A stretch of 64,000 nt of DNA, from positions 124,001 through 188,000 of the forward strand of contig JAEUTQ010000012.1 in the NCBI GenBank assembly GCA_016787445.1. Reading direction: 5' to 3'. Every line of letters starts with the position of its first letter. Position 1 is the first letter of the stretch. Shown in pieces: positions 18,002-26,101 of the stretch. The notes under the pieces are model-generated. The model worked only from the letters and a program-made list of their open reading frames with translations. It was not told where the DNA came from and searched no databases. The translations under genes were made by a program, and so were the position numbers. This stretch comes from Bacteroidia bacterium. GTDB taxonomy: Bacteria > Bacteroidota > Bacteroidia > B-17B0 > Aurantibacillaceae.

Positions 18002-19414
18002 TTATTTCAAACTTCCAATCATATCTTCAGGACGAACCCACTGATCGAATTGCTCGTTGGTTAAATAACCTAATTCAATGGCAGCTTCACGCAGAGTTTT
18101 ATTTCCTTTGTGTGCTGTTTTAGCAATTTTCGCTGCTTTTTCGTAACCAATGTGCGTATTTAAAGCAGTTACCAACATCAATGAATTTTCTAAGTGTTTC
18201 TTTATCTCAGGTAAATTAGCTTCAATACCATCAGCGCATTTTTCAGTAAAGCTTACACAAGCATCACCAATTAAACGTGCGCTTTGTAAAACATTGGCTG
18301 CAATTAATGGTTTAAATACATTTAATTCAAAATGTCCCATGCTTCCGCCAACACTTACTGCTACATCGTTTCCGATAACTTGCGCACATACCATTGTTAA
18401 AGCCTCCGGTTGTGTTGGATTTACTTTACCAGGCATAATAGATGAACCCGGTTCGTTATCAGGAATGATAATTTCTCCAATACCACAACGCGGTCCGGAT
18501 GATAGCATACGGATGTCATTCGCTACTTTCATTAATGCAACTGCACTACGCTTTAAAGCACCGCTTAATTCAACCATAGCATCATGTGCTGCTAAGGCTT
18601 CGAATTTATTCGGAGCCGTTACAAAAGGTAATTTAGTTAACTCGGCAATTTTCTTAGCCACTAAAACATCGTAACCTTTTGGTGTGTTTAATCCGGTTCC
18701 AACTGCAGTTCCGCCTAATGCTAATTCCTTCACGGCTTCTAATGCATTTTTTAATGCACGAATGCTCATGTTGATTTGTTGAACGTATCCGCTAAATTCT
18801 TGTCCTAACGATAATGGAGTAGCATCCATAAAGTGAGTACGTCCGGTTTTGATAATGCTTTCGAATGCTTTTGCTTTCTTTTGTAAGCTGTCGCGTAATC
18901 GTTCCATACCAGGAATAGTAATCTCAACGACTTGTTTGTAGGCTGCGATATGCATAGCCGTTGGATAAGTATCATTACTACTTTGTGATTTGTTCACATC
19001 ATCATTCGGGTGTAATATTTTTGGTTCGTCGGTTAATTGTCCGCCATTCATTACGTGCGCACGATATGCAATGACTTCATTGGCGTTCATGTTACTTTGC
19101 GTACCTGATCCGGTTTGCCAAATTACCAATGGAAACTGCTCATCTAATTTACCTGCGATAATTTCGTCGCAAGCTTTAGATATTAATTCACATTTTTCTT
19201 TACTTAACACGCCTAATTCATGATTTGCTAAAGCGGCTGCTTTTTTCAAATACCCGAAAGCATAAATAATTTCTTTTGGCATGCTTGCCTCAGGACCAAT
19301 TTTAAAATTGTTTCGGCTACGCTCAGTTTGTGCGCCCCAATATACATGAGCCGGTACTTTTACCTCGCCCATGGTGTCTTTTTCTATTCTATAATCCATA
19401 GTTGCTGTTTTCAT
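18002..19414 (-). CDS. fumC: Fumarate hydratase, class II
   Basis: Interconverts fumarate and malate in the TCA cycle; the class II enzyme is an oxygen-stable homotetramer without an iron-sulfur cluster. 470 residues is typical. Near the N-terminus lie the [10 protein letters not shown] region and [13 protein letters not shown]. In the middle come [11 protein letters not shown] and [30 protein letters not shown], the superfamily signature loop with the catalytic Ser, is near residue 325. The pattern separates it from aspartase and argininosuccinate lyase, although aspartase is close. Transcribed on its own, with a terminator downstream. Confidence 0.95.
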   Translation of the reverse strand: MKTATMDYRIEKDTMGEVKVPAHVYWGAQTERSRNNFKIGPEASMPKEIIYAFGYLKKAAALANHELGVLSKEKCELISKACDEIIAGKLDEQFPLVIWQTGSGTQSNMNANEVIAYRAHVMNGGQLTDEPKILHPNDDVNKSQSSNDTYPTAMHIAAYKQVVEITIPGMERLRDSLQKKAKAFESIIKTGRTHFMDATPLSLGQEFSGYVQQINMSIRALKNALEAVKELALGGTAVGTGLNTPKGYDVLVAKKIAELTKLPFVTAPNKFEALAAHDAMVELSGALKRSAVALMKVANDIRMLSSGPRCGIGEIIIPDNEPGSSIMPGKVNPTQPEALTMVCAQVIGNDVAVSVGGSMGHFELNVFKPLIAANVLQSARLIGDACVSFTEKCADGIEANLPEIKKHLENSLMLVTALNTHIGYEKAAKIAKTAHKGNKTLREAAIELGYLTNEQFDQWVRPEDMIGSLK

Positions 19415-19490
19415 AATTATGATCTTTTGAATGGGTGAATTTACTGTTTTTTTGTTTCAAAAAGCAGGAGATTTATCATCACTTTTGGCC

Positions 19491-20933
19491 TTATTTTCTC
19501 TTCAGTAATTTAAATTTTTCATTTTCAAAGCTTATTTCAAAGCCTGGTTTCAATTCGGAAAAATAAGACTTTGTTGAATCATCCGTAATTTCATTACAAA
19601 TTAAAATGTACTCGGGATTTACAGTGTTTATTTCACGTTCAATTTCTTGTTTGGGCGCTAATTCAGTATTAACAAATGTTTTTCTTCCTGTAAAATAGGT
19701 AAGCGCACGAGGTTTGGCAAAAAGTATACCGTCCTCTTTTTGTGTGTTTTTCTCTATGAAGTTAAACGTTTCTTTTGCCTGAACAGAGTAGGGTCCCGGT
19801 ATTTCGTTTTTTGAAAGCAAAATTTTAGCGGCATTTTGTTTGTAGCAGAAGAGCACCAATAAGCCTAAACTAAAAACAATGTATTGTTTGTAAGGAATGA
19901 TTACTAAAACAATGAATAGAGCATAGGTGGCGAAGAATAATATCAAAGGAATAATGGGAATAAGTAAACGAAACCCCGTATCTGAATACTGATGAATTAG
20001 AATGGATAGAACATATCCCAATAGAAAGAAAAGTAGTATTTCCGGTTTTCTCGTATCGGGTTTAAATACGAATAATATAATTCCGACTAAAGACGTAAAA
20101 ACTATCCCATAAGAAACAACATAGTTTAAGAAACCTTCGTCGAAGCAACTGAAAAAATACTTTAAAACCGCATAATTGTAATTGGCATTCACAGATATTC
20201 TTTCGAAGAAAGAAAGAACCTTCGGGTTATCATAATAAATGATTTTTTGAGGGAAAATCAGATAAAACAACGCATGGAATACAAAGAATGAAATAATAAT
20301 CCATGCTTGTTGAATCAGGTATTCTTTGTCTTTTTTGTGGTTTTTGAAATATTTTACGGCCAGTTTAAATCCGATTTCTGCCAATAACGCAAAAAACAAA
20401 ACCCAACCTACATATCGTGTATTTACAGCAAAGGCAAGTATAAATCCGCAAAGAACAAGTACCCATTTCTTTTTATTATCACTCAAGTACAGAACAAAGA
20501 ACAGAAGTGATAAGGCGGCAAAAGGTAAATCACTCAATACTTCATTTTTAAAATTTAAGCATAAAGGATTATAGACGACTACAAGCGATAAGATTAATGC
20601 AGGCGTAAAATGAAACCATTTATTTAATAAGAGAAAGCTAAAATATCCAATACACACGAGGAAAAACGACATCAGTACATTTAACCAGGTAATGTTTTCA
20701 GAAGTTAGGGCAATAAGAAGTGGTAATCCCGGCGGATAGCAATTCGGACCTAAAATGTAATTAGGATTTTCAACGAAACCACTGGTGTTAATAGGATCTC
20801 CATTAGAAATGTTTTTTGCCTCTAATAAATATTGAGCAAAATCGTCACCCCAATCATGAGTTGATTTAATATTTAAAAACAAAAGCGGCAACAGACAAAC
20901 TATTACCGCTGTATGTTTTAATAATAACTTCAT
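19491..20933 (-). CDS. Polytopic membrane protein, probable GT-C-fold glycosyltransferase
   Basis: 480 residues with about ten membrane segments in residues 1-365 and a soluble tail of about 110 residues. The first extracytoplasmic loop carries HDWGDDFAQYLLEAKNI, an acidic pair placed as in GT39/GT83-type polyprenyl-sugar-dependent transferases, followed by GPNCYPPGLPLLIAL, a start also seen in that group. It would move a sugar from a lipid carrier to a lipid or protein outside the inner membrane; acceptor and donor are unknown. Its ATG overlaps the stop of the E1 dehydrogenase gene by one base (TAATG form), so translation is probably coupled despite the unrelated functions. Confidence 0.7.
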   Translation of the reverse strand: MKLLLKHTAVIVCLLPLLFLNIKSTHDWGDDFAQYLLEAKNISNGDPINTSGFVENPNYILGPNCYPPGLPLLIALTSENITWLNVLMSFFLVCIGYFSFLLLNKWFHFTPALILSLVVVYNPLCLNFKNEVLSDLPFAALSLLFFVLYLSDNKKKWVLVLCGFILAFAVNTRYVGWVLFFALLAEIGFKLAVKYFKNHKKDKEYLIQQAWIIISFFVFHALFYLIFPQKIIYYDNPKVLSFFERISVNANYNYAVLKYFFSCFDEGFLNYVVSYGIVFTSLVGIILFVFKPDTRKPEILLFFLLGYVLSILIHQYSDTGFRLLIPIIPLILFFATYALFIVLVIIPYKQYIVFSLGLLVLFCYKQNAAKILLSKNEIPGPYSVQAKETFNFIEKNTQKEDGILFAKPRALTYFTGRKTFVNTELAPKQEIEREINTVNPEYILICNEITDDSTKSYFSELKPGFEISFENEKFKLLKRK

Positions 20934-23023
20934 TAATAAGCTAAAAGGTTTTGAATCGCAGATTCTACTTTGTCAGCGTTTGGTAACATGGTTCGTTCCA
21001 AAGTTGAGTTAAGCGGAATGGCAGGAAGGTTTTCAGAACCGATCACCTTAACTGGCGCATCTAAATATTCAAAACAATTTTCGCTGATACGAGCTGCAAT
21101 ACTTTGCGCGAAGCCATTAAATACAGGCTCTTCAGTTAACACGATGCAACGTCCGTTTTTTCTTACGCTTTCAAAAATCATTTCTTCATCAACCGGGAAG
21201 ATGGTTCTCAAATCAACAATTTCAATTTGACCTTTGAAATTTTTGGCTGCATTCTTCGCCCAGTAAACACCCATTCCATAAGTTATAACGGTTATCGCCT
21301 TGCCACTTTCAGCTAAATCATTATCCGATAGCTGAACATAACGGCCTTTTCCAAACGGAATCACATAATCTTCATCCGGTTCAATGGTTTTAGCGTCTTC
21401 CGTACCTTTAATTTTACTCCAATACAAACCTTTATGTTCTAACATAACCACAGGGTTTGGATCGTAATAAGCCGATTTTAATAATCCTTTTAAATCGGCA
21501 CCTGTACTTGGATACGCAATTTTTATACCGCGAATATTCGCCAATACACTTTCAACAGAACTTGAATGATACGGTCCGCCGCTGCCGTAAGCGCCAATTG
21601 GAACACGAAGTATCATGCTCACAGGCCATTTACCATTAGTTAAATAACAAGAGCGGGCAACTTCCGTGAATAATTGATTTAAGCCCGGCCAAATATAATC
21701 TGCAAATTGCACCTCTACAATTGGTTTTAAACCTACAGCGCTCATACCAACAGTAGAGCCTACGATAAACGCTTCCTGTATTGGTGTGTTAAATACGCGG
21801 TGGTCTCCAAATTGCTGCGCTAAAGTAGCTGCCTCACGAAATACACCGCCAAGTCGAGCGCCAACATCTTGTCCGTACAATAAACATTCCGGATGCTTAG
21901 CCATTAATTCACGGATGGCAAATAAAGCACTGTCTACCATAACGGTCTTCTCCTTACCCACAGGTTCGCGCTGGCCTTTTTCTTCTGTAATTGGAGTGGG
22001 AGCAAATTCGTGTAATAATAAATCTTCCGGTTGCGGATCTTCGGCCGCTAATGCTTTATGGTAATCAGCCTCAACAAGTAATCGGGCTTCTGTTTCTATT
22101 TTTCTTAAATCTTGTTCGTCAACACCTGCCACCAACAATTGATTTCTTAAACGAGGAAGCGGATCACGTTTTGCTGCTTCTTCCAAATCATCGCGGTACC
22201 ATTCTTTACGTACACCGGATGTGTGGTGATTTAATAATGGAACTTTAGCGTGTATAAGCATTGGTCGGCGTTCCTTACGGATGATGTCTAAACATTCTTT
22301 TACCGTATTGAACGATTGTGAAAAGTCTGTACCATCAATGGTGCGGGTTTCTAATCCTTTAAAACCTTTAGCATATTCTGTAATATCCTGCGCACGAATC
22401 TCCTTTGCATTAGCAGAGATATCCCATTCATTATCCTGAACAAAATACAAAATCGGTAATTTTTTCAGTACCGCCATTTGGAATGCTTCGGCTATTTCTC
22501 CTTCTGTACAGGAAGCATCGCCCAAAGAACAAACCGCTAATGGATTTTGTCCTTTGTAATCTTTAGCCATTTTGTTTTTCTCAAGATACTGTAAGCCCAT
22601 CGCAATTCCTGTTGTTGGAATAGCCTGCATACCGGTAGCGCTGGATTGATGCGGGATTTTCGGCATGTTATCGCGACGTAAACTCGGGTGGGAGTAATAT
22701 GTTCTTCCTCCCGAAAACGGATCGTCACGCTTGGCTAATAGTTGCAGCATTAGCTCATAAGGCTCCATGCCTATGGCGAGTAAAATACTGTCATCGCGGT
22801 AATAGGCGCTCAGGAAATCCTGCGGTAACAACTGTAAGCCTAATGCAATTTGCACAGCTTCATGTCCGCGTGAAGTCGCATGAACATATTTTGCGGTTAT
22901 TTCTTTATTGGCTTCGTATAATTCACTTAAGCTTTTGGCAGTGCACATAAGCTTATAAGCCTTAAATAAAATATCTGTGGTAATTTTTGTTTTCACAGTG
23001 GGTGATTCGAGGATGGTTGCCAT
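20933..23023 (-). CDS. Fused alpha/beta 2-oxoacid dehydrogenase E1 (branched-chain type)
   Basis: 696 residues joining two chains that are separate in many bacteria. Residues about 15-330 are the alpha part, with HATSRGHEAVQIALG, YRDDSILLAIG and a thiamine-diphosphate motif from LGDASCTEGE to the Asn of QDNEWD. Residues about 360-696 are the beta part, with LYGQDVGARLGGVFR, FNTPIQEAFIVG, EVQFADYIWPGLNQ and the C-terminal EEPVFNGF domain. It should be the E1 of a branched-chain 2-oxoacid dehydrogenase complex, decarboxylating the keto acid and acylating lipoyl E2. E2 and E3 are not in the window. Pyruvate as substrate cannot be excluded. It is first in a two-gene unit with the GT-C-like gene. 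Confidence 0.88.
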   Translation of the reverse strand: MATILESPTVKTKITTDILFKAYKLMCTAKSLSELYEANKEITAKYVHATSRGHEAVQIALGLQLLPQDFLSAYYRDDSILLAIGMEPYELMLQLLAKRDDPFSGGRTYYSHPSLRRDNMPKIPHQSSATGMQAIPTTGIAMGLQYLEKNKMAKDYKGQNPLAVCSLGDASCTEGEIAEAFQMAVLKKLPILYFVQDNEWDISANAKEIRAQDITEYAKGFKGLETRTIDGTDFSQSFNTVKECLDIIRKERRPMLIHAKVPLLNHHTSGVRKEWYRDDLEEAAKRDPLPRLRNQLLVAGVDEQDLRKIETEARLLVEADYHKALAAEDPQPEDLLLHEFAPTPITEEKGQREPVGKEKTVMVDSALFAIRELMAKHPECLLYGQDVGARLGGVFREAATLAQQFGDHRVFNTPIQEAFIVGSTVGMSAVGLKPIVEVQFADYIWPGLNQLFTEVARSCYLTNGKWPVSMILRVPIGAYGSGGPYHSSSVESVLANIRGIKIAYPSTGADLKGLLKSAYYDPNPVVMLEHKGLYWSKIKGTEDAKTIEPDEDYVIPFGKGRYVQLSDNDLAESGKAITVITYGMGVYWAKNAAKNFKGQIEIVDLRTIFPVDEEMIFESVRKNGRCIVLTEEPVFNGFAQSIAARISENCFEYLDAPVKVIGSENLPAIPLNSTLERTMLPNADKVESAIQNLLAY

Positions 23024-23082
23024 TGTTAATATACAAGCCTTAAATATAAGAATTTATTTACTTTTTGTTTTGATGGAAAAGC

Positions 23083-23090
23083 CAAATTTA
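23083..23090 (-). promoter_or_regulatory. -7 promoter box for the E1 dehydrogenase gene
   Basis: On the minus strand TAAATTTG (23090 down to 23083) is a perfect -7 match, leaving a leader of roughly 55 bases. The only upstream TTG (23118-23116) is 25 bases away, longer than usual. Confidence 0.4.
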
Positions 23091-23183
23091 TTGCGGGAAA
23101 TCTCCCATTTGTTAACAATACAATGTATAAAATAAACAATCCTTCGAGGTTAGCGACGCTTATTAATGAAATAACTTCAAAAT

Positions 23184-23726
23184 GTGATTAAGTATTTTAA
23201 AATAGTTCTATTAATAGTTGTTGGAAGTTGGCTAACTGCTTGCCATTCTAAAAGCAAAACAAAAAGTACATCCGGTGAGAAACCAAAAACGGAAACTAAC
23301 GTTTCGTCCTCAAAAATGAAGAATGTAGCCGATTTGCTTGGTGTTAAGGAGTCGGAAATTAAGAATGAAGATTTGTACAAATTCATTGCGGCCTGGTATG
23401 GTACCCCTTACAAGTACGGAGGCTGTGATATAAAAGGAACCGATTGCTCGTGTTTAACCATTAATCTGTATCAGAAAGTATTTAAGAAAAATTTACCCCG
23501 TACAGCCGATGAAATGATGAAGATGTGTGACAAGTTGAGCTCTTCTAAAGTGGAGGAGGGCGACATGGTATTCTTTAAAATTGAAAGTAAGCAGGTAACG
23601 CATGTTGGGGTTTATCTGAAAAATGACAAATTTATTCATGCTTCAACAAAGAAAGGTGTTATGATAAGTGATTTAAATGAACCGTATTTCAAGAAATACT
23701 TTTACACATTTGGCCGGTTAAAATAG
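23184..23726 (+). CDS. NlpC/P60-family lipoprotein, probable peptidoglycan hydrolase
   Basis: 180 residues from a GTG start. A lipobox LTAC puts the lipidated Cys at residue 20, and a polar linker follows. The NlpC/P60 domain at about 62-180 has the catalytic Cys88 in GTDCSCL, His140 in VTHVGVYL and a second conserved His at 152. The usual motif reads DCSG; here the Gly is Cys90. Such enzymes cleave D-Glu-diaminopimelate bonds in peptidoglycan peptides. It would sit in the periplasm, anchored to a membrane by lipid. The next gene starts one base after its stop, so they are probably co-transcribed. Confidence 0.88.
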   Translation: MIKYFKIVLLIVVGSWLTACHSKSKTKSTSGEKPKTETNVSSSKMKNVADLLGVKESEIKNEDLYKFIAAWYGTPYKYGGCDIKGTDCSCLTINLYQKVFKKNLPRTADEMMKMCDKLSSSKVEEGDMVFFKIESKQVTHVGVYLKNDKFIHASTKKGVMISDLNEPYFKKYFYTFGRLK

Positions 23727-23727
23727 A

Positions 23728-24876
23728 TTGGAAGAATTACAGTTAAAAATATTCACGCGATTAAAGCTAATTAAGTCTGTTCTTGCTTTGGGGTTATTAT
23801 TCTCCATTTTATTTTCTCATAATTTATGGGCCGGACAAAGATGGTTTCCAACTTGTTCTTTAATTCAAGATTTTTATGTAGCTCCCCCTTATGATTACAT
23901 TTTATTTGGTCTCGAAATTGTTCTTTTGTTATTGTTACTTATTGCGCCGCAAACCAGGCTGTATATATTTTTAGTATTGGTGTTGCATATAGTTTGGATT
24001 TTACTGGATCAAAATCGCTTACAACCTTGGTTCTATATTTACAGTATAATGCTTCTTGTTTTGTTTTTTTATAACTGGCGAATTGATAATGTAAATAATT
24101 ACTATTCTTTTTTCATAATCCTTCAACTGTGTTTAGCGGCTGTCTATGTTTATAGTGGCTTACAGAAATTTAACCCCGCATTTATTAAAGAAACGTATCC
24201 TTGGTTCATTAATCCTTTACAAGCTGTTTTTAGTGAGCGTCAAATGATTTCGTTAAACAAAACCGGTTATATTATTCCGTTTTATGAAATTGCTTTAGGA
24301 TTTATGTTACTCATCAAGCCTATTCGTTATATAGCAATACCAATGGCAATTTGTTTGCATTTGGCAATCGTTATTTTAATGGGTCCTTTTGGTAATAACT
24401 ATAATTCAGTGGTGTGGCCGTGGAATATATTTATGATTCTATTGGTGATATTGCTTTTTTCAGGTAAAACAACAGAGCGTTATTTCGCGATTTCACACTT
24501 GTTTAAGGTGCCGGTATTTTATTTGGTTATTCTAATGTTCTGGATAATGCCGGCCTTCAATTTATTTAATAAGTGGGAAACTTATTTATCCTTTTCACTT
24601 TATTCAGGAAATAATCATGATGGTAAAATTATTCTGAGTAATAATGCTTATGGAAACTTACCATTGTATATAAGACATTATGTGAAGACAGAAAGTGATA
24701 TGTATATCTTGTATCCTAAAAGATGGTGTTTGGAAGAGTTAAATGCGCCAATGTATCCAGAACGACGAATCTTTGATAAAGTAACACGTCATTTACAAAA
24801 GCTTACATCAACCAATACCGAGGATGTAAAACTTGTTTATATCGAGAAGCAAAAAATCTTTGCAGGCCAACCTTAG
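23728..24876 (+). CDS. HTTM-like polytopic membrane protein
   Basis: 382 residues from a TTG codon 1 base after the preceding stop. It has about eight membrane segments within residues 15-270 and a soluble tail of about 110 residues. VYSGLQKFNPAFI in one loop and the VWPWNIFMILLVILLF segment resemble HTTM-domain proteins, relatives of the vitamin-K-dependent gamma-carboxylase membrane domain. The similarity is recognised by eye only. Function unknown. The upstream NlpC/P60 lipoprotein suggests an envelope role. The start could lie a few codons further in, since TTG is weak. The promoter of the next gene begins inside its last codons. Confidence 0.65.
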   Translation: MEELQLKIFTRLKLIKSVLALGLLFSILFSHNLWAGQRWFPTCSLIQDFYVAPPYDYILFGLEIVLLLLLLIAPQTRLYIFLVLVLHIVWILLDQNRLQPWFYIYSIMLLVLFFYNWRIDNVNNYYSFFIILQLCLAAVYVYSGLQKFNPAFIKETYPWFINPLQAVFSERQMISLNKTGYIIPFYEIALGFMLLIKPIRYIAIPMAICLHLAIVILMGPFGNNYNSVVWPWNIFMILLVILLFSGKTTERYFAISHLFKVPVFYLVILMFWIMPAFNLFNKWETYLSFSLYSGNNHDGKIILSNNAYGNLPLYIRHYVKTESDMYILYPKRWCLEELNAPMYPERRIFDKVTRHLQKLTSTNTEDVKLVYIEKQKIFAGQP

Positions 24877-24889
24877 CTTGGTATATTTG
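24859..24889 (+). promoter_or_regulatory. Bacteroidota-type promoter for the OmpH-like gene
   Basis: TTTG (24859-24862), a 19-base spacer and a perfect TATATTTG (24882-24889). The -33 element lies inside the end of the preceding coding region. Transcription would start near 24895, about 12 bases before the ATG. Confidence 0.65.
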
Positions 24890-24906
24890 TCTTTTAATTT
24901 AGTTTC

Positions 24907-25551
24907 ATGAAAAATATTTTATACGCGGTAATAGCCGTATTAGCATTGTGTATTGGTGTACTTTTTTATCAAGTACAGGATTTAAAAGCCAAAGTAACAG
25001 GTGATGTTAAGCCTGTGGGGAGCGTTGAATCGGTAAAAAAGCCGGTGGTAATGAATGCATCATCAGAAAAATTACCTGAAGCCAGGATCGCTTTTGTAAA
25101 TATTGATACGCTAAATGAGAACTATCTTTTTATAAGCGATTACGTAAAAGTTTTAAAAAATAAACGTCTGGCTTTAGAATCGCAATTGGAAAGTTTGAGT
25201 ATTAAATTCCAACAGGATTATGAAGCGGCGCAGCAATCTGCACAATCCGGAATTATGCCTCCTGCCGAATTGGAAAATAAAAAACGCGATCTTGAAAGAC
25301 AGCAAAGAGAGATTGAGAACAAGCAAATTCAAATGGATAAGTTGGCGGTAGAAATGCAGGAGAAGAATGAAGAATTGCAGCAGCAGGTTAAAGATTTTTT
25401 AATTCGTTTTAATGATGGGAAGTACGATTATATCATGGCATATACGAATACAGTACCTACAATTTTATTGGCCAATCCTAAGTTAGAAATTACCGCTCAA
25501 GTATTAGATGCGCTAAATACAGAATACAAAAACAAAAAATCAGGTAAATAA
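24907..25551 (+). CDS. OmpH/Skp-family periplasmic chaperone-like protein
   Basis: 214 residues. One N-terminal hydrophobic segment (residues 5-22, YAVIAVLALCIGVLFY) acts as signal or anchor. After a linker comes ARIAFVNIDTLNENY, the conserved start of the OmpH/Skp domain. A long coiled coil follows at about 90-170 (rich in Gln, Glu, Lys, Arg), then a short C-terminal beta region with KYDYIMAY. Skp-like proteins hold unfolded outer-membrane proteins in the periplasm. Bacteroidota commonly carry several paralogues. The MazG-like gene follows after 5 bases. Confidence 0.88.
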   Translation: MKNILYAVIAVLALCIGVLFYQVQDLKAKVTGDVKPVGSVESVKKPVVMNASSEKLPEARIAFVNIDTLNENYLFISDYVKVLKNKRLALESQLESLSIKFQQDYEAAQQSAQSGIMPPAELENKKRDLERQQREIENKQIQMDKLAVEMQEKNEELQQQVKDFLIRFNDGKYDYIMAYTNTVPTILLANPKLEITAQVLDALNTEYKNKKSGK

Positions 25552-25556
25552 TTATC

Positions 25557-25952
25557 ATGTCGAAATTATACGAAAAAATTAAGTCAGTGGAGGAGTTCCA
25601 CGATGTTTTCCAAATAGGAAATGCTAAGAGCATAACTTTAATCAGCGAACGTGATTATACTTTACGTTATAATCTTATCAAGGAAGAAAATGAGGAGTAT
25701 TTGGAAGCTTGTAAAAATGGAGACATACATGAGATTGCCGACGCTCTTGGCGACCAATTATATATTTTATTTGGCACTATTTTAAAACATGGACTCCAGC
25801 ATAAAATCGAAGAAGTGTATGATGAAATTCATAGAAGTAATATGAGTAAGTTGGATGAGAAGGGTCAGCCAATTTTTAGAGAAGACGGTAAAATTTTAAA
25901 AAGTAACTTGTATTTCCGACCAAACATTAAATCGGTTTTGGACGCAGAATAA
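25557..25952 (+). CDS. MazG-like/phosphoribosyl-ATP pyrophosphohydrolase-like protein
   Basis: 131 residues. It has the all-alpha NTP-pyrophosphohydrolase pattern, with an acidic EENEEYLEA helix and then EIADALGDQLYIL (ExxD), the Mg-binding set of the MazG/PRA-PH group. The DEIHRSNMSKLDEKGQP stretch resembles HisE-like proteins of phages and Bacteroidota. It would split a nucleoside triphosphate or phosphoribosyl-ATP into the monophosphate and pyrophosphate. No his genes are nearby, so house-cleaning of nucleotides is as likely as histidine synthesis. A strong terminator follows. Confidence 0.82.
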   Translation: MSKLYEKIKSVEEFHDVFQIGNAKSITLISERDYTLRYNLIKEENEEYLEACKNGDIHEIADALGDQLYILFGTILKHGLQHKIEEVYDEIHRSNMSKLDEKGQPIFREDGKILKSNLYFRPNIKSVLDAE

Positions 25953-25987
25953 ATCGCATTTTTTGCCCTATAAATGACCTTTAAAAG

Positions 25988-26011
25988 GCGACCAAATTGG
26001 TCGCTTTTTTT
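25988..26011 (+). terminator. Rho-independent terminator after the MazG-like gene
   Basis: GCGACC (25988-25993) pairs with GGTCGC (25999-26004) around AAATT, followed by seven T residues. It separates the housekeeping genes from the surface-protein operon. Confidence 0.92.
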
Positions 26012-26054
26012 ATTTGTTAAAGTGATAATATGCTGAAATACAAAAAGTTAAGGC

Positions 26055-26086
26055 TTTTGTCTTTACGTGTTTATTTAGTATCTTTA
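26055..26086 (+). promoter_or_regulatory. Probable promoter of the fibre/T9SS operon
   Basis: TTTTG (26055-26059), a 19-base spacer and TATCTTTA (26079-26086), which differs from TAnnTTTG only in the last base. Start of transcription would be near 26092, ten bases before the first ATG. The next nine bases include an A-rich leader. Confidence 0.5.
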
Positions 26087-26101
26087 ATAAATTTTTAAAG
26101 A

